From Rickettsia typhi (lineage in GTDB: Bacteria > Pseudomonadota > Alphaproteobacteria > Rickettsiales > UBA1997): a DNA stretch of 6,379 nt. The notes beneath the pieces are model-generated. The model was given only the letters and a program-made list of their open reading frames with translations, searched no databases and was not told the DNA's origin. The first letter of the stretch is position 1, and each line of letters begins with the position of its first letter. The stretch covers positions 1 to 6,379 of the forward strand of contig CAMDMO010000086.1 of assembly GCA_945902255.1 (NCBI GenBank). Direction: 5' to 3'. Of this stretch, positions 1 to 6,360 are shown piece after piece. Both the position numbers and the translations under genes were made by a program.

Positions 1-61
1 TATGCCTACGCTCCATAGTGGAGTCTTGACCACCACTTCTATCTATTCTACCCATATTTAA
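1..61 (+). other. Possible 3' end of an unidentified plus-strand gene or RNA, truncated by the window edge
   Basis: I do not recognise this segment. Positions 1-53 are about 47% GC, against about 17% in the 60 bases that follow, so the start of the window belongs to something other than ordinary intergenic DNA here. One plus-strand frame is open from position 2 to a TAA at 59-61 and would give a C-terminus ending in STHI. Another frame closes at 27-29. A small hairpin is visible (CTCCA at 11-15, TGGAG at 19-23). The terminator-like hairpin about 20 bases downstream fits a plus-strand transcript ending here. It could be the tail of a protein, the tail of a structured RNA, or a dispersed repeat. 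Too little is present to decide. Confidence 0.25.
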
Positions 62-81
62 GTTAGATTTAAAGTTAATAT

Positions 82-113
82 AAATCATGGATTTTATCCA
101 TGATTTGTTTTAA
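82..113 (+). terminator. Rho-independent terminator-like hairpin
   Basis: A perfect 10-bp inverted repeat (82-91 with 97-106) encloses a 5-base loop (92-96). A T-rich run, GTTTTAATTT, follows on the plus strand (107-116). The stem has only three G/C pairs, so it is weak, but the T run sits on the plus-strand side, whereas the minus-strand side is less T-rich. I therefore read it as the end of a transcript entering from the left edge. It could also act as a late terminator for the porin gene read in the opposite direction. Confidence 0.5.
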
Positions 114-120
114 TTTAAAT

Positions 121-196
121 CGAACCGAATTGGTGAACTTTTACAATCCCGAGCTTGTCGAAGGATTATTCTATGGCACGGAGATTTAAGAAGCTC
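121..196. repeat. GC-rich intergenic island resembling a dispersed palindromic repeat
   Basis: About 47% GC over 121-180, flanked on both sides by DNA of about 17-18% GC. It contains short inverted repeats: AATCC (145-149) with GGATT (163-167), GAGCTT (151-156) with AAGCTC (191-196), and ACC (124-126) with GGT (132-134). The core GAGCTTGTCGAAGGAT is a sequence I recall as a very common intergenic repeat in many bacterial genomes; in one frame it reads PELVEG. The recall is from memory and was not checked. An alternative is a short structured RNA. A 29-codon open frame crosses it (100-189) but looks like the by-product of the repeat. Confidence 0.4.
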
Positions 197-260
197 TATT
201 TTGTTAACAAATATTTAAAATTAAAATTTAAATCAAGCTAGAAATAAAGAATATTTAATT

Positions 261-1379
261 TTAAAACTTATAAACATAACTCAGCATAGCGCCAATTAAA
301 GACGCGGTATAGCCATTTTCTTTTATATTAGAGCGAGTAACATCTAGTGTAACATTATTAGTAAATTTATAACCAATTGAAAGCTGTAGCATTTTATCGT
401 TGATATTTCCCAATCCTTGATTTTGCTGCTTCATATGACGATTTAAATATGAAACACTAGCATTCCAACTGCTATATTTGGCCATTAAAGCAGCGGTTAA
501 GTAAAGTGCGTTACGATCTTGCAAGCCGGTAAAATTATCAATTTTTACTAATTCCACAAAAGGCACTAAATAGGTTTGAACGCCAACTTTATAAGAATAT
601 TCTGAACCAAAAACATAACCTTTCTCTGCTGATCTGCCATTCATTTTATCAACAGATAAAGATCTATATCCAGCATTATAAAACCAATCTTCATATCCCA
701 AAAAATTATCACCAGACATCGCAATTGAATAAGAAGATAGAGTTCCGGTATTGCCGGCTAAGCCATCATTTCTTTGAGCTCTGCCACGATTATTAATTGC
801 GCTACTACTTAATCCAGTAGTGTCATTAAAAAATGTATTAAAAGTAATTTTACTATTTTCTAGTAAGGCTGTTATTCCTGCGCCAATTTTTTCTCTTAAA
901 TTATAATCTTCAGTAAAGTCAGAAGTGAATATTCCAATTCTTTTAGTCTTGTTGTGAGCAGTTCCAAATTTTGGATCAAATTTACCAGCAAAAACTTCCA
1001 AATCTTCATTTTTAAAATTCACTTTTAATTCTTCAACCAATAAACCTGTATCGTGCGAACCTATACCACGACCAGATTGTAAAAAAGTTCTATATCTTTC
1101 AGGGTCAGATTTGTCTCTAGTGGTTAAGACGCTATTTGGTTGCAATCTCCAATCAGTTTTAATTGACCAATTTTGATTTAAGTTCAACGCCAAATTTGGC
1201 TCAACATAAACATAGGCGTTATTCGGAGAAACTCCACTTTTTGAAGTAGATAAAACTCTATCAGCTTTAAATTGAGTTAAAACATTTCCAGAAATATTAG
1301 GAAATTCTGATTTTTCTTCAGCATAAGCGGCATTGGTTAATAAAAAAATAGCCAAAAATTTTAATAAAGTTTGTTTCAT
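261..1379 (-). CDS. Porin-like outer membrane beta-barrel protein, uncharacterised family
   Basis: A 372-residue protein with a clear Sec signal peptide: a basic start (MKQ, K7), a hydrophobic core at residues 8-17 and an AYA cleavage site after residue 20. The rest alternates polar and hydrophobic residues with many aromatic girdle positions, has no transmembrane helix, and ends in YVYKF with the terminal Phe typical of BAM-assembled barrels. Residues 119-166 hold a conserved-looking block (AGKFDPKFGTAH, then DFTEDYNLREKIGAG) that I recall from uncharacterised alphaproteobacterial porin-like proteins. I infer an outer-membrane channel or structural protein; the substrate is unknown. The ATG is chosen because it directly precedes the signal peptide. 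No Shine-Dalgarno is visible. A -10-like CATAAT (minus strand, 1418-1413) has no matching -35. The gene lies 63 bp downstream of the histidine kinase gene and may share its transcript. An AT-only inverted repeat (213-233) lies beyond the stop but is a poor terminator. Confidence 0.85.
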   Translation of the reverse strand: MKQTLLKFLAIFLLTNAAYAEEKSEFPNISGNVLTQFKADRVLSTSKSGVSPNNAYVYVEPNLALNLNQNWSIKTDWRLQPNSVLTTRDKSDPERYRTFLQSGRGIGSHDTGLLVEELKVNFKNEDLEVFAGKFDPKFGTAHNKTKRIGIFTSDFTEDYNLREKIGAGITALLENSKITFNTFFNDTTGLSSSAINNRGRAQRNDGLAGNTGTLSSYSIAMSGDNFLGYEDWFYNAGYRSLSVDKMNGRSAEKGYVFGSEYSYKVGVQTYLVPFVELVKIDNFTGLQDRNALYLTAALMAKYSSWNASVSYLNRHMKQQNQGLGNINDKMLQLSIGYKFTNNVTLDVTRSNIKENGYTASLIGAMLSYVYKF

Positions 1380-1442
1380 AACTTATTTTTGCGATCGATT
1401 AAAAATTAGATTATTATGTGAGTATTACTTTTGGCAAAGACA

Positions 1443-3299
1443 CTAAGAAACTACTGTTGGCATAGCTTCACTATTCAGGCTATCTTTAATAGGAAGTGTA
1501 ACCGTAACAGAAGTGCCAATATTAACTTCACTTTCAATTACAACATTACCACCGTGTAATTCAACAAAATGTTTTGTTAAATATAAACCAATTCCAGTTC
1601 CTGCAACTGATAATGTATTTTTAGCACGGAAAAATTTAGTTCCAACACTGGATAGATCATCTTTGGGTATTCCAATTCCTTGATCTATAACGCGCAATGC
1701 AACTCTCTTAGGGCTTGCAGTTGCTAAAATTTTAACCACAGTATCATTTCTAGAATATTTAACTGCATTAGAAATAATATTTGTAATTGAGTGATCCAAT
1801 AATTTTGCGTCACCATTAAAACTAGTTGGAAGATCATCAATTCTGGTGAGAATTTTTATATTTTTATTTGTAGCTAAGTTAGAATTTTTTTCAATTATTT
1901 CGTAAATAAATTTTTTCAAATCAAAAATTTGATATTCAACTTTAATTTCAGCGCTACCGCTTTCCATTTTAGCTAAATTTAAAGTGGTATGAATTAGTCC
2001 ATTCATTCTTTGAATTCCGCTTTTGATGCGATCTAAAGACTTATCAACCGACTCATCAATTACATTTAAATTTTTTAATTTTCTTGAAAGTAATTCTCTT
2101 GTGCTATCAATAATTTGTAGCGGCGTTTTAAATTCATGAGAAACTAAAGCCACAAATTCATTCTGCATTTTTCTTATTTTTTGCTCTTCTTTTAAAGCAT
2201 CTTTTAGCTGCAAAGTTTTTTCCATTAAAGCATGGTTTGCAACCATTACCTTATCTAGAGACTCTGAGCGATCAAGCGCAATAGAAAATTGATCCGCAAC
2301 AGTTTCTATCAATTCCATTTCATCGGGAAGCCAATTTCTTTGAACTGCTTGATGAATATAAATTCCACCATTTAATTTATTGTTAAAAGAAGTTGTAACC
2401 GCAATTTGCGAAGCAATAAAAAAATCATGACAGATTTTTTCAATTGCCGCAAAATTAGAATCAAGAGCGACATCTTCTATTGCGGTTAAAAAACTTGTTT
2501 TATTTTTATTACCATATTTTTCATAAAAATGGTTTTGAAAATTTACATATTTTGTCAAAACAGCAAGACTCTCTTGATCATTGACTTCTTTGACCATCGG
2601 CTTGGTGTAATTGTTGCGATATTCAACAAAAAAATTAGTTCTTCCTTCGTGATAATCATGCAAAATGCATCTATCAGCCTTGAGATGATCGCACAAAATT
2701 TTAGCGATATTTTTTGCCACATCGCGAATTGGAATATCAGAAATAATTAGATAGCCTATTTCGCGTAACAATCTTTCACTGCGAAGCGTTCTTTCTAGAT
2801 TTTTTAATAATATAATATTTTGCTTTCTACCCTCTTTATTTTCATCATTTGCTATTTCCATTTTTTCAAAAGTAAAAATAGCATGGCGTGACTTTATTTT
2901 TTTGGAATCAACGGGATTAAAACTAATTTTAAATCTTGCGCTATCACCAACCAATTCGCGACTAGGCAGACTAATAATTACTGAACAGGCATGAAAATCT
3001 TTAATGTCTTTGATTAGCCTTATATATTCTAGCTCGTTATCTGAAGAGTAATCTACATCAATATCTTCAAATAAAAAATCACAGCTTTTTCCAATTAAAT
3101 TAAAAATAGTAATGTTAAAAGTTTCGCAGAATTTTTTATTGGCGTGAATGATGGAAAGGTAGTTTGGGTTATTTTCCTTAGCTTCGCAAAGAATTGTAGA
3201 TTCGGGGTTCTCATCAACTGATTTTTTAAAATCAGAAAGAGGATCAACTTCGTTTTGAATGTTATTATTTTCTTGTGCAACCGCTAGTTCTTCTGACAT
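1443..3299 (-). CDS. Soluble hybrid-input sensor histidine kinase (PAS-GAF-HisKA-HATPase)
   Basis: A 618-residue histidine kinase: autophosphorylates on His from ATP, then passes phosphate to a response regulator. Domains in order: a low-complexity start (1-25); a PAS-like domain (about 30-145, with IHANKKFCE and LIGKS); a linker helix; a GAF domain (about 178-345, ending in W323, E327 and DQFSIAL); a probable coiled coil (345-382); HisKA with the phospho-acceptor in SHEFKTPL (H388); and HATPase_c with the N box (N507, N511), G1 DQGIGIP (from D539), F box FFRA (556-559), G2 GTGIGL (567-572) and G3 GTS (595-597). All catalytic motifs look intact. There is no signal peptide or membrane segment, so it should sense an intracellular signal, whose nature is not shown. 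There is no receiver domain and no response regulator in the window, so it is an orphan here. The GAF lacks a cysteine at the bilin-attachment position. No Shine-Dalgarno precedes the ATG. It lies 107 bp after coq7 and 63 bp before the porin gene. Confidence 0.96.
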   Translation of the reverse strand: MSEELAVAQENNNIQNEVDPLSDFKKSVDENPESTILCEAKENNPNYLSIIHANKKFCETFNITIFNLIGKSCDFLFEDIDVDYSSDNELEYIRLIKDIKDFHACSVIISLPSRELVGDSARFKISFNPVDSKKIKSRHAIFTFEKMEIANDENKEGRKQNIILLKNLERTLRSERLLREIGYLIISDIPIRDVAKNIAKILCDHLKADRCILHDYHEGRTNFFVEYRNNYTKPMVKEVNDQESLAVLTKYVNFQNHFYEKYGNKNKTSFLTAIEDVALDSNFAAIEKICHDFFIASQIAVTTSFNNKLNGGIYIHQAVQRNWLPDEMELIETVADQFSIALDRSESLDKVMVANHALMEKTLQLKDALKEEQKIRKMQNEFVALVSHEFKTPLQIIDSTRELLSRKLKNLNVIDESVDKSLDRIKSGIQRMNGLIHTTLNLAKMESGSAEIKVEYQIFDLKKFIYEIIEKNSNLATNKNIKILTRIDDLPTSFNGDAKLLDHSITNIISNAVKYSRNDTVVKILATASPKRVALRVIDQGIGIPKDDLSSVGTKFFRAKNTLSVAGTGIGLYLTKHFVELHGGNVVIESEVNIGTSVTVTLPIKDSLNSEAMPTVVS

Positions 3300-3315
3300 G
3301 TAAATTTAAAAATCT

Positions 3316-3344
3316 ATTTTAAAGGATATCACAAAATTCACCAA
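3316..3344 (-). promoter_or_regulatory. Candidate sigma70-type promoter for the histidine kinase
   Basis: On the minus strand, TTGGTG (3344-3339) and TAAAAT (3321-3316) are separated by exactly 17 bases. The -10 matches five of six consensus positions and the -35 only three. Transcription would start near 3309, giving a leader of about 10 bases with no room for a normal ribosome binding site. A repeated TGTGAT (minus strand, about 3350-3345 and 3333-3328) flanks the spacer. In DNA this AT-rich, chance matches are common, so this remains a candidate. Confidence 0.3.
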
Positions 3345-3406
3345 TCACATCAAATAATCAACGCTTTTACCAATTATTAATCAAAGATAATTTATTATGT
3401 TTTAAT

Positions 3407-3970
3407 TTAGATTTTCTTAGAAATTGCAATGGCAAATTTAGTCGAGCATTTAACAAATGTCGAAAGTGGTGTGAAATAGCTTAAATCTCTAGCTTGGTTA
3501 TTATAACCTATATCACGATGCTCAATTTCTTCATCGCGAAATTTTTTAATTTTTTCTTTAAGATTTTCTATTTCTTGTTTATCAGATTTATTTAAAAACT
3601 TCTCTTCTTTTTCAATTTTCTTTATTTGAGACTGATAATGCTCATCTATTGTTTCTTCAACTGCTGTAGTACAAGCCATTGCGGCTCTTTTATCAATAAT
3701 AGCGGTCAAAAAACCAAGAGCAAAACCACCAACTCTCCAAACTGGCTGCATTATGGTTGGACGAATTTTTTGTTTTTTAATTTCAGCATCAAAATAATCA
3801 AAATGAATATTTTCTTGCTCTTTCATATGCTTTACCAACTCAAGAGTTTCGTTATCTTTTTTTAATTTCAGTGCCGCAATTTGACCGTCATAAATAACTT
3901 TTGCGCCAAACTCGCCGGCATGATTGACGCGAATTACCTGATTAATGAATTGTTTAAAATTACTAGTCAT
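3407..3970 (-). CDS. coq7: Demethoxyubiquinone hydroxylase, COQ7 family (di-iron)
   Basis: A 187-residue protein that, by family, hydroxylates demethoxyubiquinone at a late step of ubiquinone synthesis using O2 and a di-iron centre, at the inner face of the cytoplasmic membrane. The carboxylate/histidine ligand set is complete: E20 in RVNHAGEFGA, E53 and H56 in EQENIH, E105 in AVEETIDEHY, and E148 and H151 in DEEIEH. The hydrophobic segment at 75-95 (VWRVGGFALGFLTAI) and the C-terminal helix match the membrane-associated surface of the family. Length fits the short COQ7 form. The ATG is placed because the conserved RVNHAGE block begins 13 residues later and the next upstream gene ends only 5 bp away. 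There is no Shine-Dalgarno, so translation probably depends on coupling to ychF. Its presence implies aerobic respiration with ubiquinone. UbiF-type flavin hydroxylases do the same step in other bacteria but are unrelated in sequence. Confidence 0.95.
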   Translation of the reverse strand: MTSNFKQFINQVIRVNHAGEFGAKVIYDGQIAALKLKKDNETLELVKHMKEQENIHFDYFDAEIKKQKIRPTIMQPVWRVGGFALGFLTAIIDKRAAMACTTAVEETIDEHYQSQIKKIEKEEKFLNKSDKQEIENLKEKIKKFRDEEIEHRDIGYNNQARDLSYFTPLSTFVKCSTKFAIAISKKI

Positions 3971-3975
3971 TGAAA

Positions 3976-5073
3976 TTAAACATTAAATCTGAAGTGAAAA
4001 ACATCACCATCTTTAGTAATATAATCTTTTCCTTCTAGCCTTAATTTTCCAACCGATTTACAACCCTCCTCACCATTAAATTCGATATAATCTTGGTAAG
4101 AAATTGTTTCAGCGCGAATAAATCCTTTTTCAAAATCAGTATGAATAACACCCGCAGCCTTTGGTGCACTTGAGCCTTTTTTCAACATCCAAGCATGACA
4201 TTCTTTAGGGCCAACAGTGAAAAAAGTAATTAATTCTAAAAGTGAGTAAGAGCTTTTAATGATTTGCGCAAGTCCAGTTTCTTTAAGCCCAAGCGATTCT
4301 AAAAATTCTTTTTTTTCTATATCATTTTCTAAAGCCGCAACTTCCGATTCAATTTGAGCGCAAATTTTTAAAACTTTGTAATTATTATTCTTACCAAATT
4401 CTTCAACTAGTTGAGAATATTTATTACCGTTTAATTCATGATCTTTTAAATTACACACGAACAGCTGAGGCTTTGAAGTTATTAGTTGCAAACCTTTTAA
4501 AATTTTTTCTTCATCAGCTGATTTAATCTCAACTAAATGCGCCGCCTTCCCTTCTTTTAAAACTTCCAAAACTCTTTTTGCCATTTCAACTTGCGCAATA
4601 ATTTCTTTTTCGGTTTTTGCTTTTTTTTCTAAAGCAGGAATTCTTTTTTCTAAACTTTCTAAGTCAGCAATGATTAGTTCAAGCTGGATTAATTCTATAT
4701 CGCGAATTGGATCAACCAAGCCTTCAACATGCGTAATATTTTCATCTTCAAAACATCTAACTACATTAATAATAGCATCAACTTCACGAATATGAGATAA
4801 GAATTGATTGCCCAAACCCTCGCCTTTACTAGCTCCACGAACAAGACCAGCAATATCAACAAATTCTATTTGCGCTGGAATAATTAATGCCGATCCAGCA
4901 ACTTTGGTTAATTTTTCCAATCTTTCATCTGGAACATTTACCTTACCAATATTTGGTTCAATTGTGCAGAAAGGATAATTAGCGGCTTGTGCAGCAGCAG
5001 TTTGAGTAAGTGCATTAAATAAAGTAGATTTTCCAACATTTGGTAAACCAACTATTCCACATTGAAGAGACAT
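3976..5073 (-). CDS. ychF: YchF/OLA1-family P-loop nucleotidase
   Basis: A 365-residue Obg-superfamily P-loop protein of the usual family length. By family it is a ribosome-associated ATPase linked to translation and stress responses, acting in the cytosol. Visible parts: the P-loop GLPNVGKST (residues 9-17), the switch I region NYPFCTIEPNIG (32-43), the G3 motif DIAG (73-76) followed by LVRGASKGEGLGNQFLSHIRE, a helical coiled-coil insertion (about 127-200) and the C-terminal TGS domain (about 281-364). The G4 motif at the expected place reads NLKD (208-211), whereas the family usually has NxxE, the change that explains its ATP preference. The ATG begins MSLQCGIVGLP, the normal start. No Shine-Dalgarno precedes it; an AGGA (5102-5099) is 25 bases away. 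It is first in a probable two-gene unit with coq7 and is divergent from mltA. Two runs of eight A in the coding strand (at 4311 and 4621) encode EKK and do not break the frame. Confidence 0.97.
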   Translation of the reverse strand: MSLQCGIVGLPNVGKSTLFNALTQTAAAQAANYPFCTIEPNIGKVNVPDERLEKLTKVAGSALIIPAQIEFVDIAGLVRGASKGEGLGNQFLSHIREVDAIINVVRCFEDENITHVEGLVDPIRDIELIQLELIIADLESLEKRIPALEKKAKTEKEIIAQVEMAKRVLEVLKEGKAAHLVEIKSADEEKILKGLQLITSKPQLFVCNLKDHELNGNKYSQLVEEFGKNNNYKVLKICAQIESEVAALENDIEKKEFLESLGLKETGLAQIIKSSYSLLELITFFTVGPKECHAWMLKKGSSAPKAAGVIHTDFEKGFIRAETISYQDYIEFNGEEGCKSVGKLRLEGKDYITKDGDVFHFRFNV

Positions 5074-5112
5074 AATAAAAAATTAAAATTAATAAAAATC
5101 CTATTCAGTTTA

Positions 5113-5137
5113 CTCTTTCTTTTTTAAAAAATAAGAG
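5113..5137. promoter_or_regulatory. Near-symmetrical inverted repeat between divergent ychF and mltA
   Basis: A 12-bp palindrome of six T then six A (5120-5131) lies inside a matched pair CTCTT (5113-5117) and AAGAG (5133-5137). It sits in the 108-bp region shared by the two divergent genes, 40 bp from the ychF start and 44 bp from the mltA start. It could be an operator or a DNA-bending site. The rest of this gap is AT-rich. A -10-like TATATT (5152-5157) faces mltA but lacks a credible -35. Simple AT-rich composition could produce the inner palindrome by chance. Confidence 0.25.
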
Positions 5138-5181
5138 GTTATCTATCGCCATATATTGAAGATCACTAAAAAACATAAAAA

Positions 5182-6315
5182 ATGACTAAAAAACTAATAA
5201 ATTTTGCCGCGCTAGCATCTATTATATTTTTACAGGCTTGTCTATTTTATCCCAAACTCACTATCAAAGGCAAGGGCAATATTAAGTTGAAACAGACTGA
5301 CTTTGAATCACTTTCCAACTGGGAAAATGATGACCATAAAAAAGCTCTGCAAGCATTTATTCAGTCATGCAATAAATTTTCTAAAATGGCGCAAAATCGC
5401 TTAGTTGGCGGGCAAATTGGCGATATTACCGCAGGAGATTTTCATGATGTTTGCGAAATTGCCAATGTTGTAAAAACATTAAGCAATAGACAGGCAAAAA
5501 ATTTCTTTGAAAATTGGTTTACACCATTTTTAGTTGAAAATCGCCTCGGAATCTCAAAAGGCTTATTTACCGGATATTATGAAGCCTCTCTAAAGGGCAG
5601 CAAATTTAAAACTGAAAAATTTCAATATCCAATTTATGCCCGCCCTAAAGACTTGGGCACCAAACCATATCTAACAAGAGCAGAAATTGAAAATGGCGCC
5701 CTTACTAATCAAAATTTAGAAATTCTTTATGTTGATGATAAGGTAGAATTATTTTTTATGCATATTCAAGGATCTGGTCGAGTAAAAATGCAAGATGGCT
5801 CTGAGGTTAGAGTTGCTTACGCCGGAAGAAATAACCAGCCATTTATTGCTGTTAGCAATTTCATGGTTGATAAAAAATTAATTGAAAGATCAACAATGTC
5901 AGCCGCAACAGTTAAAGAATGGCTGAAAAAAAATCTTGATAAGGCTGATGAAGTTATGAATGTAAATACCGCCTATACTTTCTTTAAAATATCAGATGGT
6001 GAGCATGTTGTTGGCGCGCAAAATGTTCCGCTAACTTCAGAAAGATCTCTTGCGGTTGATAATGAAATTATGACTTACGGAATACCGCTTTGGGTTGAAA
6101 CAAATTTAAAGAAAAAAGATGGCTCAAAAGAAAAATATAATCACTTATTTATAGCTCAAGATACTGGCTCTGCAATTAAAGGAACTGTGCGCGGTGATAT
6201 ATTCTTTGGCAATGGAAAAGAAGCCGAAGAAAAAGCTTTTTATATGGCGTCTCCAGGGGAATATTATGCGTTATTGCCTATTAGTTTAGTAGATAAAATT
6301 AGGGGATATAAGTAG
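5182..6315 (+). CDS. mltA: Membrane-bound lytic murein transglycosylase A (MltA), lipoprotein
   Basis: A 377-residue lipoprotein that, by family, cleaves the MurNAc-GlcNAc bond of peptidoglycan and forms 1,6-anhydro-muropeptides at the inner face of the outer membrane. The N-terminus has a basic start (TKK), a hydrophobic core and an LQAC lipobox (17-20), so C20 should be lipidated. The residue after it is Leu rather than Asp, which favours outer-membrane sorting. The MltA domain shows GLFTGYYEASL (127-137), YPIYARP (149-155), HIQGSGR (194-200) and YAGRNNQPF (213-221). The C-terminal 3D domain shows QDTGSAIKGTVRGDIFFG (326-343) with conserved D327 and D339, in the motif to which the catalytic Asp is assigned in E. 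coli. It looks complete. The ATG is the only sensible start because it precedes the signal peptide. There is no Shine-Dalgarno. It is divergent from ychF and its downstream partners lie outside the window. Confidence 0.95.
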   Translation: MTKKLINFAALASIIFLQACLFYPKLTIKGKGNIKLKQTDFESLSNWENDDHKKALQAFIQSCNKFSKMAQNRLVGGQIGDITAGDFHDVCEIANVVKTLSNRQAKNFFENWFTPFLVENRLGISKGLFTGYYEASLKGSKFKTEKFQYPIYARPKDLGTKPYLTRAEIENGALTNQNLEILYVDDKVELFFMHIQGSGRVKMQDGSEVRVAYAGRNNQPFIAVSNFMVDKKLIERSTMSAATVKEWLKKNLDKADEVMNVNTAYTFFKISDGEHVVGAQNVPLTSERSLAVDNEIMTYGIPLWVETNLKKKDGSKEKYNHLFIAQDTGSAIKGTVRGDIFFGNGKEAEEKAFYMASPGEYYALLPISLVDKIRGYK

Positions 6316-6326
6316 AAAGGCGATAA

Positions 6327-6360
6327 CTTGTCACATCAGTCTTCATAGCGAATTGACAAG
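6327..6360. repeat. Inverted repeat with an embedded perfect TTGACA hexamer downstream of mltA
   Basis: CTTGTCA (6327-6333) and TGACAAG (6354-6360) form a 7-bp inverted repeat with a 20-base loop. No T run follows, so it is a poor terminator. The right arm overlaps TTGACA (6353-6358), a perfect -35 hexamer on the plus strand; a matching -10 would fall at about 6376-6381, at the very end of the window, where TTAAT is visible. An ATG at 6369-6371 could be the start of another gene, but only three codons are present. Confidence 0.25.

Noticed and set aside
1..53. The reverse complement resembles the 3' part of a 5S rRNA (a GACTCC...GGAG...GTAGG pattern).
   Set aside because: The upstream 5S helices and the conserved CCGAAC region are missing from the following AT-rich DNA, so the likeness is superficial.
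100..189. A 29-codon plus-strand open frame reading through the GC-rich island.
   Set aside because: It starts inside the terminator-like hairpin, has no ribosome binding site, and its PELVEG segment is the usual by-product of a common intergenic repeat.
2529..2750. A plus-strand open frame of 73 codons inside the kinase gene.
   Set aside because: It lies opposite well-supported GAF-coding sequence and shows no recognisable protein features.
2264..2768. The kinase GAF domain as a phytochrome-like, bilin-binding photoreceptor, because of a Cys-His pair (C290-H291).
   Set aside because: Relative to the following beta strand (IASQIAV), the pair lies about five residues too late to match the bilin-attachment cysteine; the matching position holds alanines.
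3095..3280. A 61-codon minus-strand frame overlapping the start of the kinase.
   Set aside because: It is out of frame with the PAS-like domain and Lys/Phe/Leu-rich with no motif.
3626..3865. A plus-strand open frame of 79 codons inside coq7.
   Set aside because: It is antisense to the conserved di-iron motifs; its Phe/Asn/Ile-rich composition is what antisense AT-rich coding DNA gives.
4309..4628. Two eight-base homopolymer runs in ychF as possible frameshift or slippage sites.
   Set aside because: Both encode EKK in an uninterrupted, full-length reading frame with intact flanking motifs.
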